The notes beneath the pieces are model-generated. The model saw only the letters and a list, made by a program, of their open reading frames with translations. It made no database searches and had not been told where the DNA came from. Below are positions 1-11,578 of a DNA stretch of 64,000 nucleotides, piece after piece. Source of the stretch: Agarophyton chilense (Eukaryota; Rhodophyta; Florideophyceae; Gracilariales; Gracilariaceae); assembly GCA_030374765.1 (NCBI GenBank), contig JARGXX010000080.1, positions 2,108,001-2,172,000 on the forward strand, written 5' to 3'. The position numbers and the translations under genes were made by a program. Within the stretch, counting starts at the first letter, position 1; each line of letters begins with the position of its first letter.

Positions 1-1074
1 ACGGAAGCTTTTTACAAGCGCTCCTCTGCATCGTTGCGGCGCAATAGACCGTTCACCCAGACGGCGGTGCGTCAGGGACGGCCCAAACTTGAGCTACGGG
101 GAGAACCAAACACGAAACGAAAAAAATGAGAGCGAGAAAACCTTTTAAACACCCCCTGCAGTTGAGGTCTAGCAACCCCATAAAAACACTAAAAAACAAT
201 CGAAATGCAAACCAAACTAATTTATACCTTTTGGCACATCCATGACGGTTGTAGCTCTAGGTACTGGGCAGGCGACACGAACCCGCGCTCGGTCTCTCCT
301 GGCCCGCCTTACTCAGACCAATGAGCAACACCGCGTAGACGACGGTCATTGACGGCAACCACGAAAATCATGGTGTTAGTCATTCCTGTCCAAATTAATC
401 CGAATGTGGCATACGTGGATGACGATGACTGCCACTTTCTGATTACTTTGGATTTCGTTGTTTCTTTTCTACCAGTTTGTTTTCGGTTTTTTTCATTTTC
501 TGAGGTACTCGTTATCAATTTGAGATACGTTTTAAGGGTCTGTTGTGCTTGTTAATATTTGTGTCACATGGTAACCAAAGAACACATTTAATTTTCTTTT
601 TACAAATGTCAAAGCAGAAGTGCAATATTCATATTATACTGTTTGCTATTCTCATCGAATACCATTTATTCAGTCCGTAAAACCTGAATAACATGTTTAC
701 TATCGCAGATATTTTGTAATAACTACCCCGGATATCGGTTCGTTAATAAGGAAATTCCGTGCGACGAGGAGCCTAGTCTAAAGCCATAATTATGGTCGGG
801 CGAGATTTGATAGGTGGAAACACGAAGTCGCTAGCGCACTATGAACTGTAGCTCCCTTTATATACTTAAATTAAGATTTTTCATAAAAGTTGCCAATTTC
901 ACTTATTTTTGCCGTGTCATACGTGTTAAATACATCCTGTTTGCTTCCAGCACTACTCCTATATCGTCTACGAGACCAATCCTTTATGAAACATGAAATC
1001 CGAAACCATAAAAAGCAGTTAAGCACCTCCCAGCCGGCCAGGCTACCCGTGGTAACCCTTGAGCTCCACCTTTA
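1..1074. other. No gene recognised
   Basis: I see only short open frames on both strands, with no family motif, no long repeat and no clear splice structure. The sequence is moderately AT-rich from about 550 to 1,000. Confidence 0.4.
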
Positions 1075-1280
1075 GTCTTTGTCCCTTTTCTGGTTCCAGT
1101 ACATTTTCTGAAGGGCCTGGCTTGGTCTTTAATGCTGCTGTATGTCTTTTTCGTGGCTTTTCGCTACCGTTGTAGGCCGTCTCTTTATCCATTTTTGTGT
1201 TACGCGCATTATACATTCCCACCAAGCGTATCTCTGTGTACCCTTACCGAGTGCACTGCAAAAGGTCTCCTTACTAAAAC
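1075..1280. repeat. Dispersed repeat, copy 1
   Basis: About 200 bp align by eye, in the same orientation, with 16,660-16,855. Shared blocks include a TTTTC(C/T)TGGT start, an ATTATA(C/T)ATTCCCACC core and a CCTGCAAAAG-like end. Identity looks like roughly 65-70 percent. On the minus strand both copies keep a similar frame around YN(A/V)xNT, so it may be a decayed coding fragment. The family is unknown. Confidence 0.5.
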
Positions 1281-2435
1281 ATACCCTCTCTTGTAATTTG
1301 CGCGTCTTCAGTGGTTGATTTCTCTCCCATGGGTCGTTCAGAAGTTTCTATATTCTGATTATAATTACTGGAAGCGAGGTAAAAACTCCTCGCCAATTAC
1401 CAAAATGGTTAACCCCCGGGGATCCTCTTGAGAAAACGCCGGGCGCTACCAAAGCCCTTGGGATTGACATCGCTGTATAGGTTATGCAGCCTTTTCAATC
1501 GCAGGCTAACAGCACTCGCAGTGCTCCCGCAAAGATCTTGCCACTCGTGGATAAACTGGAGCAAATACTACAATCGTACACTCCGACGGAACTCCAAGAT
1601 CGGTTGGAGACTGTGCAACACCAATCCTCATTGGGAAGGCCTCCAACAAAAACCACTTAGAATTGAGCCATGTACGCCATCTACGAAATTACCTGAAACT
1701 CTATGGAAATCTTTGGACGCATTAGCACAAACATGGAACAAGACCTCACAGATCTCCGCAGTTGGTTGCTTTTTGTGCTGATATCACCCGCGGAGTGTAT
1801 GATGATCGGCGAAATACACCACCAAATTACGGCATTGGTTACCGCAGAAATGAGCGCCAGAATGGACGCCCTTGTTTACATCATGGTATTCCAACTGAGC
1901 ACCTCTTAGATCCTGAAGAGCTTCATTGCAAAGAGTGTGCCCGCAAAGATGAAACGACTCCTGGAGCCCTTCCCTACTGGGTACCGGTTACCTGAACAGA
2001 ATCAATAAGTCGTGTCGGAATTGCAAAAACCCAACATCCCCCTGAAGTCAACTCCAGATCTCAGACCCATGAGGGACCCCAAAGAAGACATAATCGACCT
2101 GAGAACTCGTTTCCTAGAGAAGACAAAGAGCAATGGTCACGTTTCCCAATCGGAGTGCGAGTATCGAGGTCGCCATATTTCTCGAGACCAAAATAAGAAC
2201 CGGTAAAGAGCTACCCACAAGAAACATGGTCTTTCCAATATTTCCGATCACTCGGTTTCAAGCTTAACGTAGCATCTTGACTCAAGCGATTTGGAAGACT
2301 TTGACCCATGAGTTGGGCTTTTCAAACATATAACGCATTCGGCCCAATAATGGGAATATCAACAAAGTGCTGAGTTTTTAATATTAGAATCCTGTCACCA
2401 GGAGTAGCTTCTATGGCCACTGGGTTGCCAGGTCC

Positions 2436-2618
2436 GTGATAAAGCATGCCAAAGAAATGCAGTTTCAAACTACCCAGCACTTCACCGGAAAAAACGCAAT
2501 CTTGATACTGCAATTCCTATCGCCGTTCAGACAGCCGCAAACCAAAATGGTGGACACGAGGGCGCAGCTCTCTCGTTTTTCCGTTTATTCCTGGATGGAC
2601 GCTCACCTGATACCGTGA
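2436..2618 (+). pseudogene. Gag capsid fragment (element A)
   Basis: The frame holds KHAKEMQFQTTQHFTG followed by ILILQFLSPF. This lines up with KHHKKLSFQ, YTGTDPIAVIEFLPKF in element B and with FTGTDPILVLDFLARF in element 2, which is the start of the retrotransposon capsid domain. Capsid proteins of this type assemble the virus-like particle in the cytoplasm. Only about 60 codons survive and the flanking frames are broken. Assignment rests on the conserved FTG-x-(D/N)-x-I-x-x-LxFL pattern. Confidence 0.55.
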
Positions 2619-3061
2619 TTTTCAAGATCACTGGCGAATTTGGAGCTGTGGACGACCGCAGTCCCGAGCTCCTTACATCCTAGCAGAAGTAGGCTACCTT
2701 CTTGAAGTATATGGAAGAAAGAAAATTATATGAGAGACTTATTACGTTATTATCACCCACGACAAAAATTCGGTGGTGACGGAACGCGAATATGTGGACT
2801 AACTGACGCACAAAACCCCAGATAGAGGTACATTCCCAGCGAGACGTGCCTGACGGCCCTCGTCACTGAGGGGCTCATTTCGCATTTCCGGAAAAACGTG
2901 CAAAACCATTCCGAAAGGTAGCCAGGAATGTTCTTCCCGCAGCCGGTTAACTATAGCCGAAATCTTAGAGATAAAAACAGGGGTGGAAAATTCGTTTAAA
3001 GACTCTGGACACCGCGAGAACCACTTGTGCCCCTTGACCCACTTCTGGAGCTTCACTGTTA

Positions 3062-3688
3062 GTGTTTATTGATGTGGTTGAGACCCATATGAATTTCCTC
3101 TTCATAGAAGTCGGTGCCCTATCGCTGGGAGTCCAGCCCGCTGCGATCCACTCCGTCTGGTCTTCTTACTCTACGGATTCATCGATGCATTGGATAACAC
3201 CATCCTACTTGGACAATCGTATGAGAGCTATATTCCCAGGGGATCATGCAAGAATGCTGCAGCCACCCAAAGAGCTCCCCTATCTACCGGAAACGGCTTC
3301 AGATATCAGAGTGGCAACGTGCGGGATCTGCCTATCCTCGACAAGGCCTTGCCGTCAATGTTTACAAGCCCAATACCCGGACTTCTTACCACAATACCAT
3401 GAGGCAATCTATCAATACCGAATCACAGAAGAGTACTGCAAGCCCAAATACTCTGGCAGCCAAACTTGTCAATTGTGGATTCCACCCCAAAAAAGGGCTA
3501 AGCAGTTATACGAACTGCTCCATCCGCACTGGAACCATACCGCGGAATCGATTAGACACGCCGTCCTTAACAGGTTCTCCAAGTCTTTGTTTTCAACGAA
3601 GAACCGGTTTATGCCAAGGGAGGTGCACGAGAAAACGATGAAGAGGAAGTTTAAAAGAAACGCTTACCGACAGACATGTATTTCCTAA
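3062..3688 (+). pseudogene. Gag C-terminal fragment with altered zinc knuckle (element A)
   Basis: A 208-codon open frame contains CGICLSSTRPCRQC at 3,320-3,361. The spacing is that of a retroviral CX2CX4HX4C knuckle, but the histidine position holds arginine. The residues after the knuckle (PDFLPQYHEAIYQYR) resemble those after the knuckle in element B (PPGMRDQLIQARMENHR), supporting homology. The rest of the frame is not recognisable. The intact ancestor would have bound retroelement RNA; this copy is not expected to work. Confidence 0.5.
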
Positions 3689-4586
3689 ACCTATAAAACT
3701 ATCAGTGAAGCCACCCCAAAGTACTTCACCTGGCTTCTGTCGAGACTCTCAAGATCAAACTATTTGCTGGCTAAGTCTTCCTCAAAACTCTTGAGGACAA
3801 GAAGATCCCAATGGATGTAAGTATTATTCCGTTCACTTCGAACACCCCACGGAAAAAACAGAGTGAAAATTCTGTGCGTATCATCATTCGTGGCAGACTC
3901 TTGCCCATAGGGTGCCACAAACTCATTCAAACAGGAGAGACCCCATTGGTATTGAACTTTTTGAAACTACCATTGACCGTTCTAAGATCTATAGTACAGC
4001 AGGCCCTAATTGGGAATCTGACGGCCCTCGTTCGATTCTGGGGTGCCAAAATTTTGGCCACCTGCGTTGTTCCTGGTACATTGTTTATCGACTGATACCT
4101 TTGGGCCATCTATCCTCACGAGTATAGGGTCGCCATTTATGGGACTCTCCCTGCAACCCTCTTTGGCACAAATGGCGGCAGACTGGAAAACAAGAAATTT
4201 GTCCAAACACTTTCGAAAGAAATGTTGCCCAGCAAAATATGACTGGCCAGACCCCTAAAGATTCTCCCATGACCAAACCGGAAGACGTGTTTATGTGTGA
4301 AACCCAAGAACTGGGCTTACTCCAGATTCACCCAAAAACCGTTTCAACAAAACTTTTCCTTTATGGAAAAAAAGCACACAATTCCAAACTGCCCTTTCAA
4401 AGTGCTGCTTAGTAAAATTTCTCTCAGAAAACTCCACCCGAAACACTCCATAATCGGCCTTGGGTTACTCGCTCCATGAGTAACCGTCACTTTATCTGAT
4501 CAAAACCTCCCAGGAATGCGGCGTTCAAGGATCCCAGACGACAAAACCATAGAGAAAGGCCCTCACGCGCACGATCTGGCTCTGGA

Positions 4587-4925
4587 TTGGTAGGAGACAG
4601 TCACCGTGAGCGAGCAGCACGCAAATCGAATATAAGAAATCTTGGTCACGTTAAAGTAACACAAAGACATGTGGGTGGACCGTGTAGACCAGATCAACGC
4701 TTCTCGAACCAGATAGTCTTGGAACCGGACGCCAAGCCTACTTATCAAGTACCCTACAGAAAAAGACAAAGGGCCGGCCGGGGACATGAAATGCCTCGAT
4801 GTCCATCTAATGTGAAAGACGGTATCTATGATCCCTTGTCGGCCGAATGGAGTTCACCCGTGGTATTTTCCCAAAAGAAGGACGGGTACTGGCAAATAGT
4901 TCATGAAGAACCTCAAGATTTTTAG
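4587..4925 (+). pseudogene. Reverse transcriptase N-terminal fragment (element A)
   Basis: The frame includes LEPDAKPTYQVPYRK and then EWSSPVVFSQKKDGYWQ. This is the typical start of a Ty3/gypsy RT, equivalent to SDWASHVVLLQRKEDS in element B. The frame stops at 4,923-4,925, before any catalytic aspartates. Sequence after 4,935 shows no further RT homology, so the element is truncated here or lost the rest. Confidence 0.65.
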
Positions 4926-4935
4926 GATTGTCGAG

Positions 4936-5477
4936 ACGGTAGTACCAGAAGTTCTTGGACGTAGACATCCCGTGAATCCTTTCAATATGTTGAGAACCGT
5001 GTCTTGCCAAATCGGATGCATTTAGAGAACGTGTTTTGCTTGCATATAGAATGCCGTATGTTCCGAGCGCTCAAATAGGGTTTTGTACATACGAAAAAAA
5101 TAGGCTTTCACTGCGATTGAAAGGCATAATAGAATAACAACGGCGTCTGGAATAGTAGAAGGGATAAGATCATTTCGTAAGAGATCGGTTAAAGAAAAAT
5201 GCAATGTATCGTCTTCGTTAAGATCTTGAGGGCGTCGAAGAAACTGCCAATTTTCTTCAACTTGTGTTTCGCGATCATTTTAAGCACTTGTTGAAGTATC
5301 TGTAATCATAATGAGTAGTGATTACAACAAGGAGTACTCAAGTCCAAATAGAATCAAAAGGCGAATGGCACTCGAGCCCTACTGAAAGCAGAGTTGATCC
5401 AGACGGATGTCTTCGCCCGTCAATGCTACCATGTAGGAATGGGAATATCAGGAAAAATCATTGCTTTATTCGAAAGG
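4936..5477. other. No gene recognised
   Basis: This stretch lies between the end of element A and the left end of the piggyBac-like element. Only short frames without known motifs were seen. Confidence 0.4.
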
Positions 5478-6061
5478 TAATGTCTAGTTTCTACACGCCC
5501 GGCGGATTGGCCCCACATGACGCCAGTTCTATTTTCCAAAAAATTACTAAAAATCGCTTGTTTCCACACTGCAGCGGCGTATTCTATTTTCTAAGTAAAA
5601 AACTATTTTCTAACCATGTTCCTCCTGCTTTTAACTACATTCTTTCGACAGTTGTCTTCAGTAAAAGCAGCTCAGTGGTCCCACGACCGCTTGGAGACTG
5701 ATAAAAACAGGGTTCCAACCTCGCTGAGTTCAGTGTAACTCTAAAATTCTCACGGGAGCTCGACTAATTCTAAAAAGTATTATGGTCTAAGAACACATTT
5801 GCGTCCTCTTGAACAGCGTACAGAATGAGGTGACAGCTGCTAAAATGATTGTTTCGTCAGAGACCATATTATATCTAGCAACTTGAATAACGCGGACTGA
5901 AATTGTAAGGGGCTTAAGGTTATTTGAACTTTTGCTTTATCCTTTTAAAAAAGGCCTCTAAAAAGCCTTAAAAACGCATGTTGACAAACGACCATCAATG
6001 TTAATGACTAAATGTTGCTCGAAATGTGATGAGCGTCACGCAGATGATCTATAAAACACTC

Positions 6062-7833
6062 CTAACTGGTTCCACTGTGACATATATAAATATCCATATC
6101 ATTGTACTTTTTGCATTCTGAACAAACAAATTTGAATTTGAAAGTGGTTTTGCAGACTTTGCATCGTCCGTGATATGTTTGAGACGTCAAAGAACCATCC
6201 AATTTCCTACATTTTCGATTGGTCTCCATTGAATGAATGCCGATACCAGCCATATATGGTTTTTCTATTTCATCTTCCTCCTTACATTTTCTTTTCATAT
6301 TTTGAATTGCTTCCCAGTTATTATCTATTAATCCGTCTGCGAGATTACAATAGAAATTATGCAGTGTAAGATTCAATGTGTTTCCGTATGAACCCTTGTA
6401 AAGATTCCAGGCATCAACCACGCTCATTGCCAGCAAAGAAATGTTCACTCTGAAAGACCATCTTTTCACTTCAAACTTCTTTTCCATATTCAGATCATCT
6501 TGAAGTGACCTATTATGCCTATCAATTCTTGGACAAAAAAAGTACTCCTCGCAAACCTCTGGAATAGCAATGGAAAGCGGGTTTTCGTTGTTATTCCATC
6601 AATTATCCTCCATCTTTTACGAGAAACGGGATTTTCTGGTTGGGCACTTCTACAATTGCTGATAAAATATTTCCTATCGCGGTTCACCCAGAGCACAGAC
6701 ATCATTTTTCGATCCAATTCAAGCAGTTTCGAGACCATTGACACGTGCTGGCCTCGTGCCGTTATCGTAAGTTCAGAAAGATGTTTCATAGGAAACCTTC
6801 TGGTGGCCGTTTTTTCAAACCCAATAAATCGCATTCCTCTGTTTAAAAGATCTTCACCCGTTTCAACAGATACAAAATATGAACCGGCACAAACGATTCG
6901 ATCAGTCGCGAACCAATATTCAACAATTCTCATTAAAAAAGCTGTTCCATGCGCATGTTCTGATTCAAAAGGCTGTATATCTGATTGCGTAGCTCCCATC
7001 TTGATTTCTATTTTGAGAATAATTACACTCCTTACACAACACACTGTCTTTAATTTACATCCATTTTCAGGTTTCCTATCAAGAACAGTGTAGTGTGGAA
7101 GTCCAATTCTAATCTAGTTCCCTCCAGGTCCATTCCAACTTGACATACTTTCGTCCACGCAAATAGTGTGTGACGGAGTAACTAACGCTTTTCGATGGTC
7201 ATTTATAGCTTTCAAAAACTCAGAAACGCATGAACACCTGCATTCTTTTGATTTTTGATCGTTTTCAGAGCCACTGAAAACGATAAATCGCCGTATATGT
7301 TCAAACCGATTTCGTGACACCATGATGCTTCCCAGCTGCGGAGATTCAATATATTTCAAAATCGTGTCTTTAAACCATGGTGGTCTTCTATTTGAAAACA
7401 CAAAGCGTGTCATTAACACCATCAAACAGAAAAACTTTCAAATTTATCCCCCAGTAGTCTGTTTTAGGCATTTTCCTTCCAGCCGAGAGTTCGTAGATCG
7501 AACTATTTTTTCCAAATGAGCTAAAGAAAACATCCACATAAATAAATCGTATGGAGAGAGTCCAGAGGGTGCATGAATGGCGGAGATGGAATCTCCAACA
7601 GGTCCCGTGACTTTTCATTGATGCATTTGCACTGGACCATTTAGAGTCAACGATACATTTTCCGTTGTCCATATCGTCGAATGAACTTCCACAAAGCTGT
7701 CTTGCGTGTCACTGTTTGTCACAGTAGGAGGGCTCAACGGATTCATTGTGTGACTGTCATCGCCATCCGGGACAGTATGCTGCTCTTCATTGTTCGAAAC
7801 TTCATTAGTAATAGCAGCCCCATTTATCTCCAT
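6062..7833 (-). pseudogene. piggyBac-family transposase pseudogene (DDE_Tnp_1_7)
   Basis: Successive minus-strand frames (7833-7615, 7672-7388, 7425-7114, 7044-6490, 6487-6062) form one protein broken by frameshifts and a stop. Recognisable parts in order are: an acidic N-terminus; KMPKTDYWG; the first catalytic motif CVDESMSSW; a GLPHYT and RKPENGCK region; YFVSVETGEDLLNRGMRF with TATRRFPMKHL; the third motif VVDAWNLYKG; and a C-terminal Cys-rich tail CKVCKTTFKFKFVCSEC. piggyBac transposases cut and paste DNA with a DDD active site. The second aspartate is lost: the usual ADSYF reads CAGSYF, with glycine encoded at 6,883-6,885. This copy cannot be active. Confidence 0.85.
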
Positions 7834-8302
7834 GTTGGAATTGATGACTTCTTGAGCAGATTTATAAACCCTGACATGATCACCGGCTTTTACATTGCAA
7901 AGTATGAGAGTGTATTTTTTCGCGACCAGGTAGCTCGAAGTTTATCGTGACAAAAGTGTGTCTCCGATTGTTTTTGACAATAACGTCTACTTTTGTAACA
8001 CTTCCGCTGACCAGTTTCGTCTTCCATTGCGTGCCAAAGAAGCGTTAACAGTGGCTCTCTGATGTGATGAGACGTGCGCGGATGTTTACTCTGTTTTCCG
8101 CTACACGACTTGGATCCATAGATGATGACATATTGATAAATAATGAAAGAATGAAGTAAAGATGATGTTGTTTACAGGTTGTGGACACTCGTTCGTGATC
8201 TTTGAGGTTGACGCCAGAGAAGAAGAGAGTGTTGACAACGTCTCGTCCCAAAAATTTAAGGAAATTGACAAACTTTACAAAAATTATCGATGTTGTAATT
8301 TT

Positions 8303-8318
8303 GGCCTCATATGAGGCC
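8303..8318. repeat. Perfect 16-bp palindrome in transposon end
   Basis: GGCCTCATATGAGGCC is its own reverse complement. Near-identical copies sit at 16,190-16,205 and 16,593-16,608, and a degraded one lies near 5,510-5,530. All are at the ends of piggyBac-family elements, so the palindrome is probably part of the terminal inverted repeat and may be a transposase binding site. Confidence 0.6.
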
Positions 8319-8605
8319 AGTGGTCGTATAGACACCAGCCACGAGCTAGGGTATATGTCGGCCGGTGGCCTACTGTAATAAGGCCGCACAGTATCCGTAA
8401 TTACAAGTTATATCTTAGATTTCGACCGCACCCTGGAGTGTTATTCGCTTAAATACTAGGTTGCAACCTCGGGACGTCGTTGAGCCGAAAGATATACAGG
8501 TTTTGCAATGCAACGGACGCATTTCTCATAGCGATGGCATGGTAGATATATCGTTCGAATAATTTGTCCTAAGTACTGCTTATACCAGGTGGGTTACGTG
8601 TGAGG

Positions 8606-8610
8606 ATCAG
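8606..8610. repeat. Target-site duplication, left copy (ATCAG)
   Basis: ATCAG immediately precedes the left LTR and is repeated exactly after the right LTR at 15,374-15,378. A 5-bp duplication is typical of Ty3/gypsy integrases. Confidence 0.9.
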
Positions 8611-9524
8611 TGTAGAGCAACGCCCAGTTAGGGGATACTTGAAGATGCAACTCATAGAATGAGGATTGAACCCTCCGAGGGTTATGATTATGATCCCCTC
8701 TACGGTGTGCTGAGGTGGCACTGTTTTCTGGTTATATTTCGCCTATAAGAGAAAATTCGGATGGCCCATGGTTGGATTGGCCCCGTGATACACGTGGCTT
8801 AATTTTGGCACCGATTTTCGGGTATTTGTAGAACGTTGGACTTTTGGGCCCTGACAGTTGGATCTCCACGTGTATGGCCCTGAGCAAGTGTGCACTACTG
8901 TAGAGTTTAGTTAGTGGGCCCTACTTAGGGAGATGAGATCTGACAGGCCGAAGCTCAGAGTAAATGGGAACCAAGGTTGGTCTTCGATACCTTTAGAGGT
9001 TCTTCGTCGCCATCGTTCCGGCCTTACAACCCGGAACGGGCTCTGGTTAGCAACGCCTGCGTAGGGACACGACTCCACTTAGAGAGTGCCCACCTTTGGG
9101 TTCCGTGCAACCACCCCCTTGGGACCGCTCAGACGACCTGCGTGCACGATACCCCGTGGGGGTTCTGCTTACTTGTTGCGTGCTTTTTGTGTTTCCTTTC
9201 GAGGACAGGTTTTCGCCCCTGTATTGGGTTTCTTTTGTTGTTTCGCCCCTTTTCTGGTTCTCGGGTCTGGTGCCTGTTAGTGCCCGACCCTCGCCCCGTT
9301 TTTCCTCTTCGCCGGATTTTCCCCCATTCTTTGGGATACCCATACCCATTCTCGATCCAACGGTTTCAACCCCTCACCTCCGTCGGTACTGCCGGAATCC
9401 CCCGTGGGAGTTACACCCCAAACTACAGGTGGAACGGAGGGCTCTGTCTCTGAGTCTGCCTCCCCCAGGGAGCAAGGCTTCGAACACCTTGAGAGCACTT
9501 CCCGTCGCCGGGTTTTGCTCCACA
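8611..9524 (+). repeat. 5' LTR of element 2
   Basis: This 914-bp direct repeat starts TGTAGAGCAACG and ends GCTCCACA. A TATAAG box at about 8,744-8,749 is a candidate promoter element. Long open frames inside the LTR are found in both copies but resemble no known protein and are not annotated as genes. The match to 14,460-15,373 has about 98 percent identity with no indels seen. Confidence 0.95.
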
Positions 9525-9526
9525 AG

Positions 9527-9544
9527 TGGTCTCCCGACTTAGAA
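9527..9544 (+). promoter_or_regulatory. Primer-binding site of element 2
   Basis: TGGTCTCCCGACTTAGAA starts two bases after the 5' LTR. The first ten bases are complementary to a tRNA 3' end reading CGGGAGACCA, which is the 3' end of budding-yeast tRNA-Tyr. Element B has nearly the same site at 21,693. Priming by tRNA-Tyr is therefore likely but depends on the host tRNA sequences. Confidence 0.7.
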
Positions 9545-9751
9545 TCCGTTCTCAGACTTTTGGGTTGGTTATCTGCGTGTTGGAATACCTCTTGGAAGAG
9601 GAAGCAACGTCGTGAAGATTTGTTGTAGTGTTCCCCTTTGGAAAGGGTGGAATTGGTTTTTATTTTTGTTTTGTGTTACGTTATCCGTTCTCCGGGAATC
9701 TCGTGATCGAATTTCATCGTTACCCCGAATCGTCGGTATCGTGCCTGCAGC

Positions 9752-11578
9752 ATGTCGCCGATTACCAGTGGTTCCAGGACTGGATCGAACCGTCAAGCGG
9801 ATTCAGTGCCCCCGGCCCCGCCTAGGTCGAGGAGCTCTATTCCCGAAGGTTGGAACGATTCTGGTATCGATCCGGACACTCGGAGAGCACCCTCAGTGGT
9901 TTCAGGTCCTCGAGAGGTCGTGGCTGTGGGCCCAGCTCCAGTGGTGGAGACCCCCTCAGCAGCACCCCGAAGTCGGGCCGACCCTGAATTACAGCGCCTG
10001 GAGACTCGAATTGATATCGCCAACGCGGCTCACATCGAGCTCCTTCAGAAGGTTACTACCCTCCGCCTCAAGGTGGAGGACGCCCAGGTGCGGGGAGTCG
10101 CCGATGACCTTCGTACCCTGAGGAGGGATGTGAACTCTCTTTTGGAAAGCTTTGGTACCCCTGGGGTCTTTATCCAGGAGTACCGGAGCCTCGTGGAGGA
10201 ACACCGCGTGCAAGCGGAACGCTTCCGAGCTCGGCTGGACACCCTCGAGGCCATTATCCGTATGGACAGAGACACAGAAGCCTCGAAGGATAAACCCGAC
10301 GTTTCGGAAGACGAAGAACACCGCTCCGCTAAACGGGACCGCCGCAAGTCCAAGAAGAAGGTTCACCTCCAAGAGGATTTATCGGATTCCGATCCCAATC
10401 GCTCGCCATCGAGTTCGTCCTCCGAATCTTCGGATAGTGAAGATGAACGCCGGTCATCCCGGGCGACTCGGTCAAAGGCTACTTACACCTCTCAAGGGGC
10501 AATCCGTACCCGGAAGAAGGGTAGGAAACACCTTGGATTAAGGGAGCTGAAGCCGACGAATCCTCTCTATCGGAAGCTGCTATCGTACCGCTATTACCGG
10601 TTGGATAACCCTTCGGGAGATCGAACATCCCGCGGAACGGGTAAGGTCAAGGACTACATCAAAAGGCTGAGCATCACCCTACAGAAGAGGGAGTTTACAG
10701 GAACAGACCCAATTCTAGTGCTCGATTTCCTTGCGAGGTTCGTCCAGGAGGCTGACATCCTCGGTATGAGTGAAGCGCAAGCGTATCTTGCATTACCCTA
10801 TTTCTTAAAGGGGATGGTTGAAGACCAGTTCAACTCCGTCCGTGGATCATCCCGAGCCTCGGAAGGGGGAGTCACGTGCTGGCCCGAAGCGGTGCTGTAC
10901 CTCTTGAGGTCATACGCTACTGGAAATGCGATTCATGAAGCAATCCTTGCATTAAGGGATACGCGGCAGAAGCCGATGGAAACCGAAACGGTGTATTCAA
11001 CACGCTTGAATAAAGCGTTTCACCGATGCGGGAATGTATTTCCCGCCTACGAAAGATGCTCCATGTTTGTGGATGGTTTGGACCCCTCGATAAGGGCATT
11101 GGTTGCCCGACATCGAAAAGAGAAGCGCAAGCTGCCCTACTTGGAATTGGTTCAGTACGCCCAGGCTGAGGGGGATACTCTCCGTGCCCGGCAGAACCGA
11201 AAGAGTCGGCCGACAAGTGCACTCCTCGCCGATGGAGGTAACTCGTCCTTGTCACTCGCAGGAGGCCCTGCCCCTGTGGGGGTCAATGATAACATTCACT
11301 TCATGGGAAGTAACCCCGAATCTATGCGTACGTCTGAGTTGCCGTCGACATCCGCTCCGACTACGGATGAAGACCCTGCGCTCTATACCCACGGACGGAG
11401 GGTGCCAGCCGCATCGCTACCTTTTGCGAATACCGCTGCTCGGTTCTCTCGCCTCGGATGGAGGGATACAGCACCACGTCGCGTGGATTCACGTCCACAA
11501 CCGAACCCGGCAGAGCTGATTTGCTATTTGTGTTACCTCCATGGTCACAAAGCACCAGACTGCACATTTCCAATGTAA
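9752..11578 (+). CDS. gag: Gag polyprotein of element 2
   Basis: This intact 608-residue frame starts at an ATG in the leader after the LTR and ends with TAA. The first 170 residues are proline/serine-rich and then likely coiled coil (regular leucines around residues 70-170). Residues 190-240 are a basic, Ser/Glu-rich linker. The capsid domain runs from about residue 290 to 490 (FTGTDPILVLDFLARF, LPYFLKGMVEDQFNS, FHRCGNVFPAY, YAQAEGDTLRARQ). Residues 591-604 are a perfect CX2CX4HX4C zinc knuckle (CYLCYLHGHKAPDC). Gag forms the particle and packages element RNA. It is the only uninterrupted structural gene of the three Ty3-type elements here that carry gag, and the only one with a canonical knuckle. 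The frame continues after the stop as coding-like sequence (next entry). Confidence 0.9.
   Translation: MSPITSGSRTGSNRQADSVPPAPPRSRSSIPEGWNDSGIDPDTRRAPSVVSGPREVVAVGPAPVVETPSAAPRSRADPELQRLETRIDIANAAHIELLQKVTTLRLKVEDAQVRGVADDLRTLRRDVNSLLESFGTPGVFIQEYRSLVEEHRVQAERFRARLDTLEAIIRMDRDTEASKDKPDVSEDEEHRSAKRDRRKSKKKVHLQEDLSDSDPNRSPSSSSSESSDSEDERRSSRATRSKATYTSQGAIRTRKKGRKHLGLRELKPTNPLYRKLLSYRYYRLDNPSGDRTSRGTGKVKDYIKRLSITLQKREFTGTDPILVLDFLARFVQEADILGMSEAQAYLALPYFLKGMVEDQFNSVRGSSRASEGGVTCWPEAVLYLLRSYATGNAIHEAILALRDTRQKPMETETVYSTRLNKAFHRCGNVFPAYERCSMFVDGLDPSIRALVARHRKEKRKLPYLELVQYAQAEGDTLRARQNRKSRPTSALLADGGNSSLSLAGGPAPVGVNDNIHFMGSNPESMRTSELPSTSAPTTDEDPALYTHGRRVPAASLPFANTAARFSRLGWRDTAPRRVDSRPQPNPAELICYLCYLHGHKAPDCTFPM

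Larger units (their letters stand above)
1428..4935 (+). mobile_element. Element A: strongly decayed Ty3/gypsy retrotransposon
   Basis: Short plus-strand blocks appear in retrotransposon order: a capsid-like block at 2.44-2.62 kb, a zinc-knuckle block at 3.32-3.36 kb and an N-terminal reverse-transcriptase block at 4.69-4.93 kb. Each matches the same block of element B at 21-28 kb better than element 2. Frames change repeatedly between blocks, and no LTRs, primer site or RT catalytic motif were found, so this is an old fossil. Boundaries are approximate. Similarity to elements B and C was judged by eye from the translations. Confidence 0.6.
5478..8355 (-). mobile_element. piggyBac-like DNA transposon (decayed)
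   Basis: A broken piggyBac-family transposase lies on the minus strand, flanked by related terminal sequences. The left end at about 5,484-5,530 contains GTCTAGTTTCTACACGCCCGG followed by a degraded CCACATGACGCC block. The right end at about 8,300-8,350 carries, on the other strand, GGTGTCTATACGACC and the palindrome GGCCTCATATGAGGCC. The same end sequence occurs on both sides of the short element at 16.15-16.65 kb. I could not identify a TTAA duplication at either boundary, so exact ends are uncertain by tens of bases. Confidence 0.6.

Noticed and set aside
240-300. tRNA-like B-box on the minus strand
   Set aside because: GGTTCGTGTC resembles a B box, but no T-stem, anticodon arm or acceptor pairing could be built.
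8977-9453. 158-codon open frame inside the LTR, repeated at 14,826-15,302
   Set aside because: It is present in both LTRs simply because they are copies, overlaps other open frames on both strands, and resembles no known protein.
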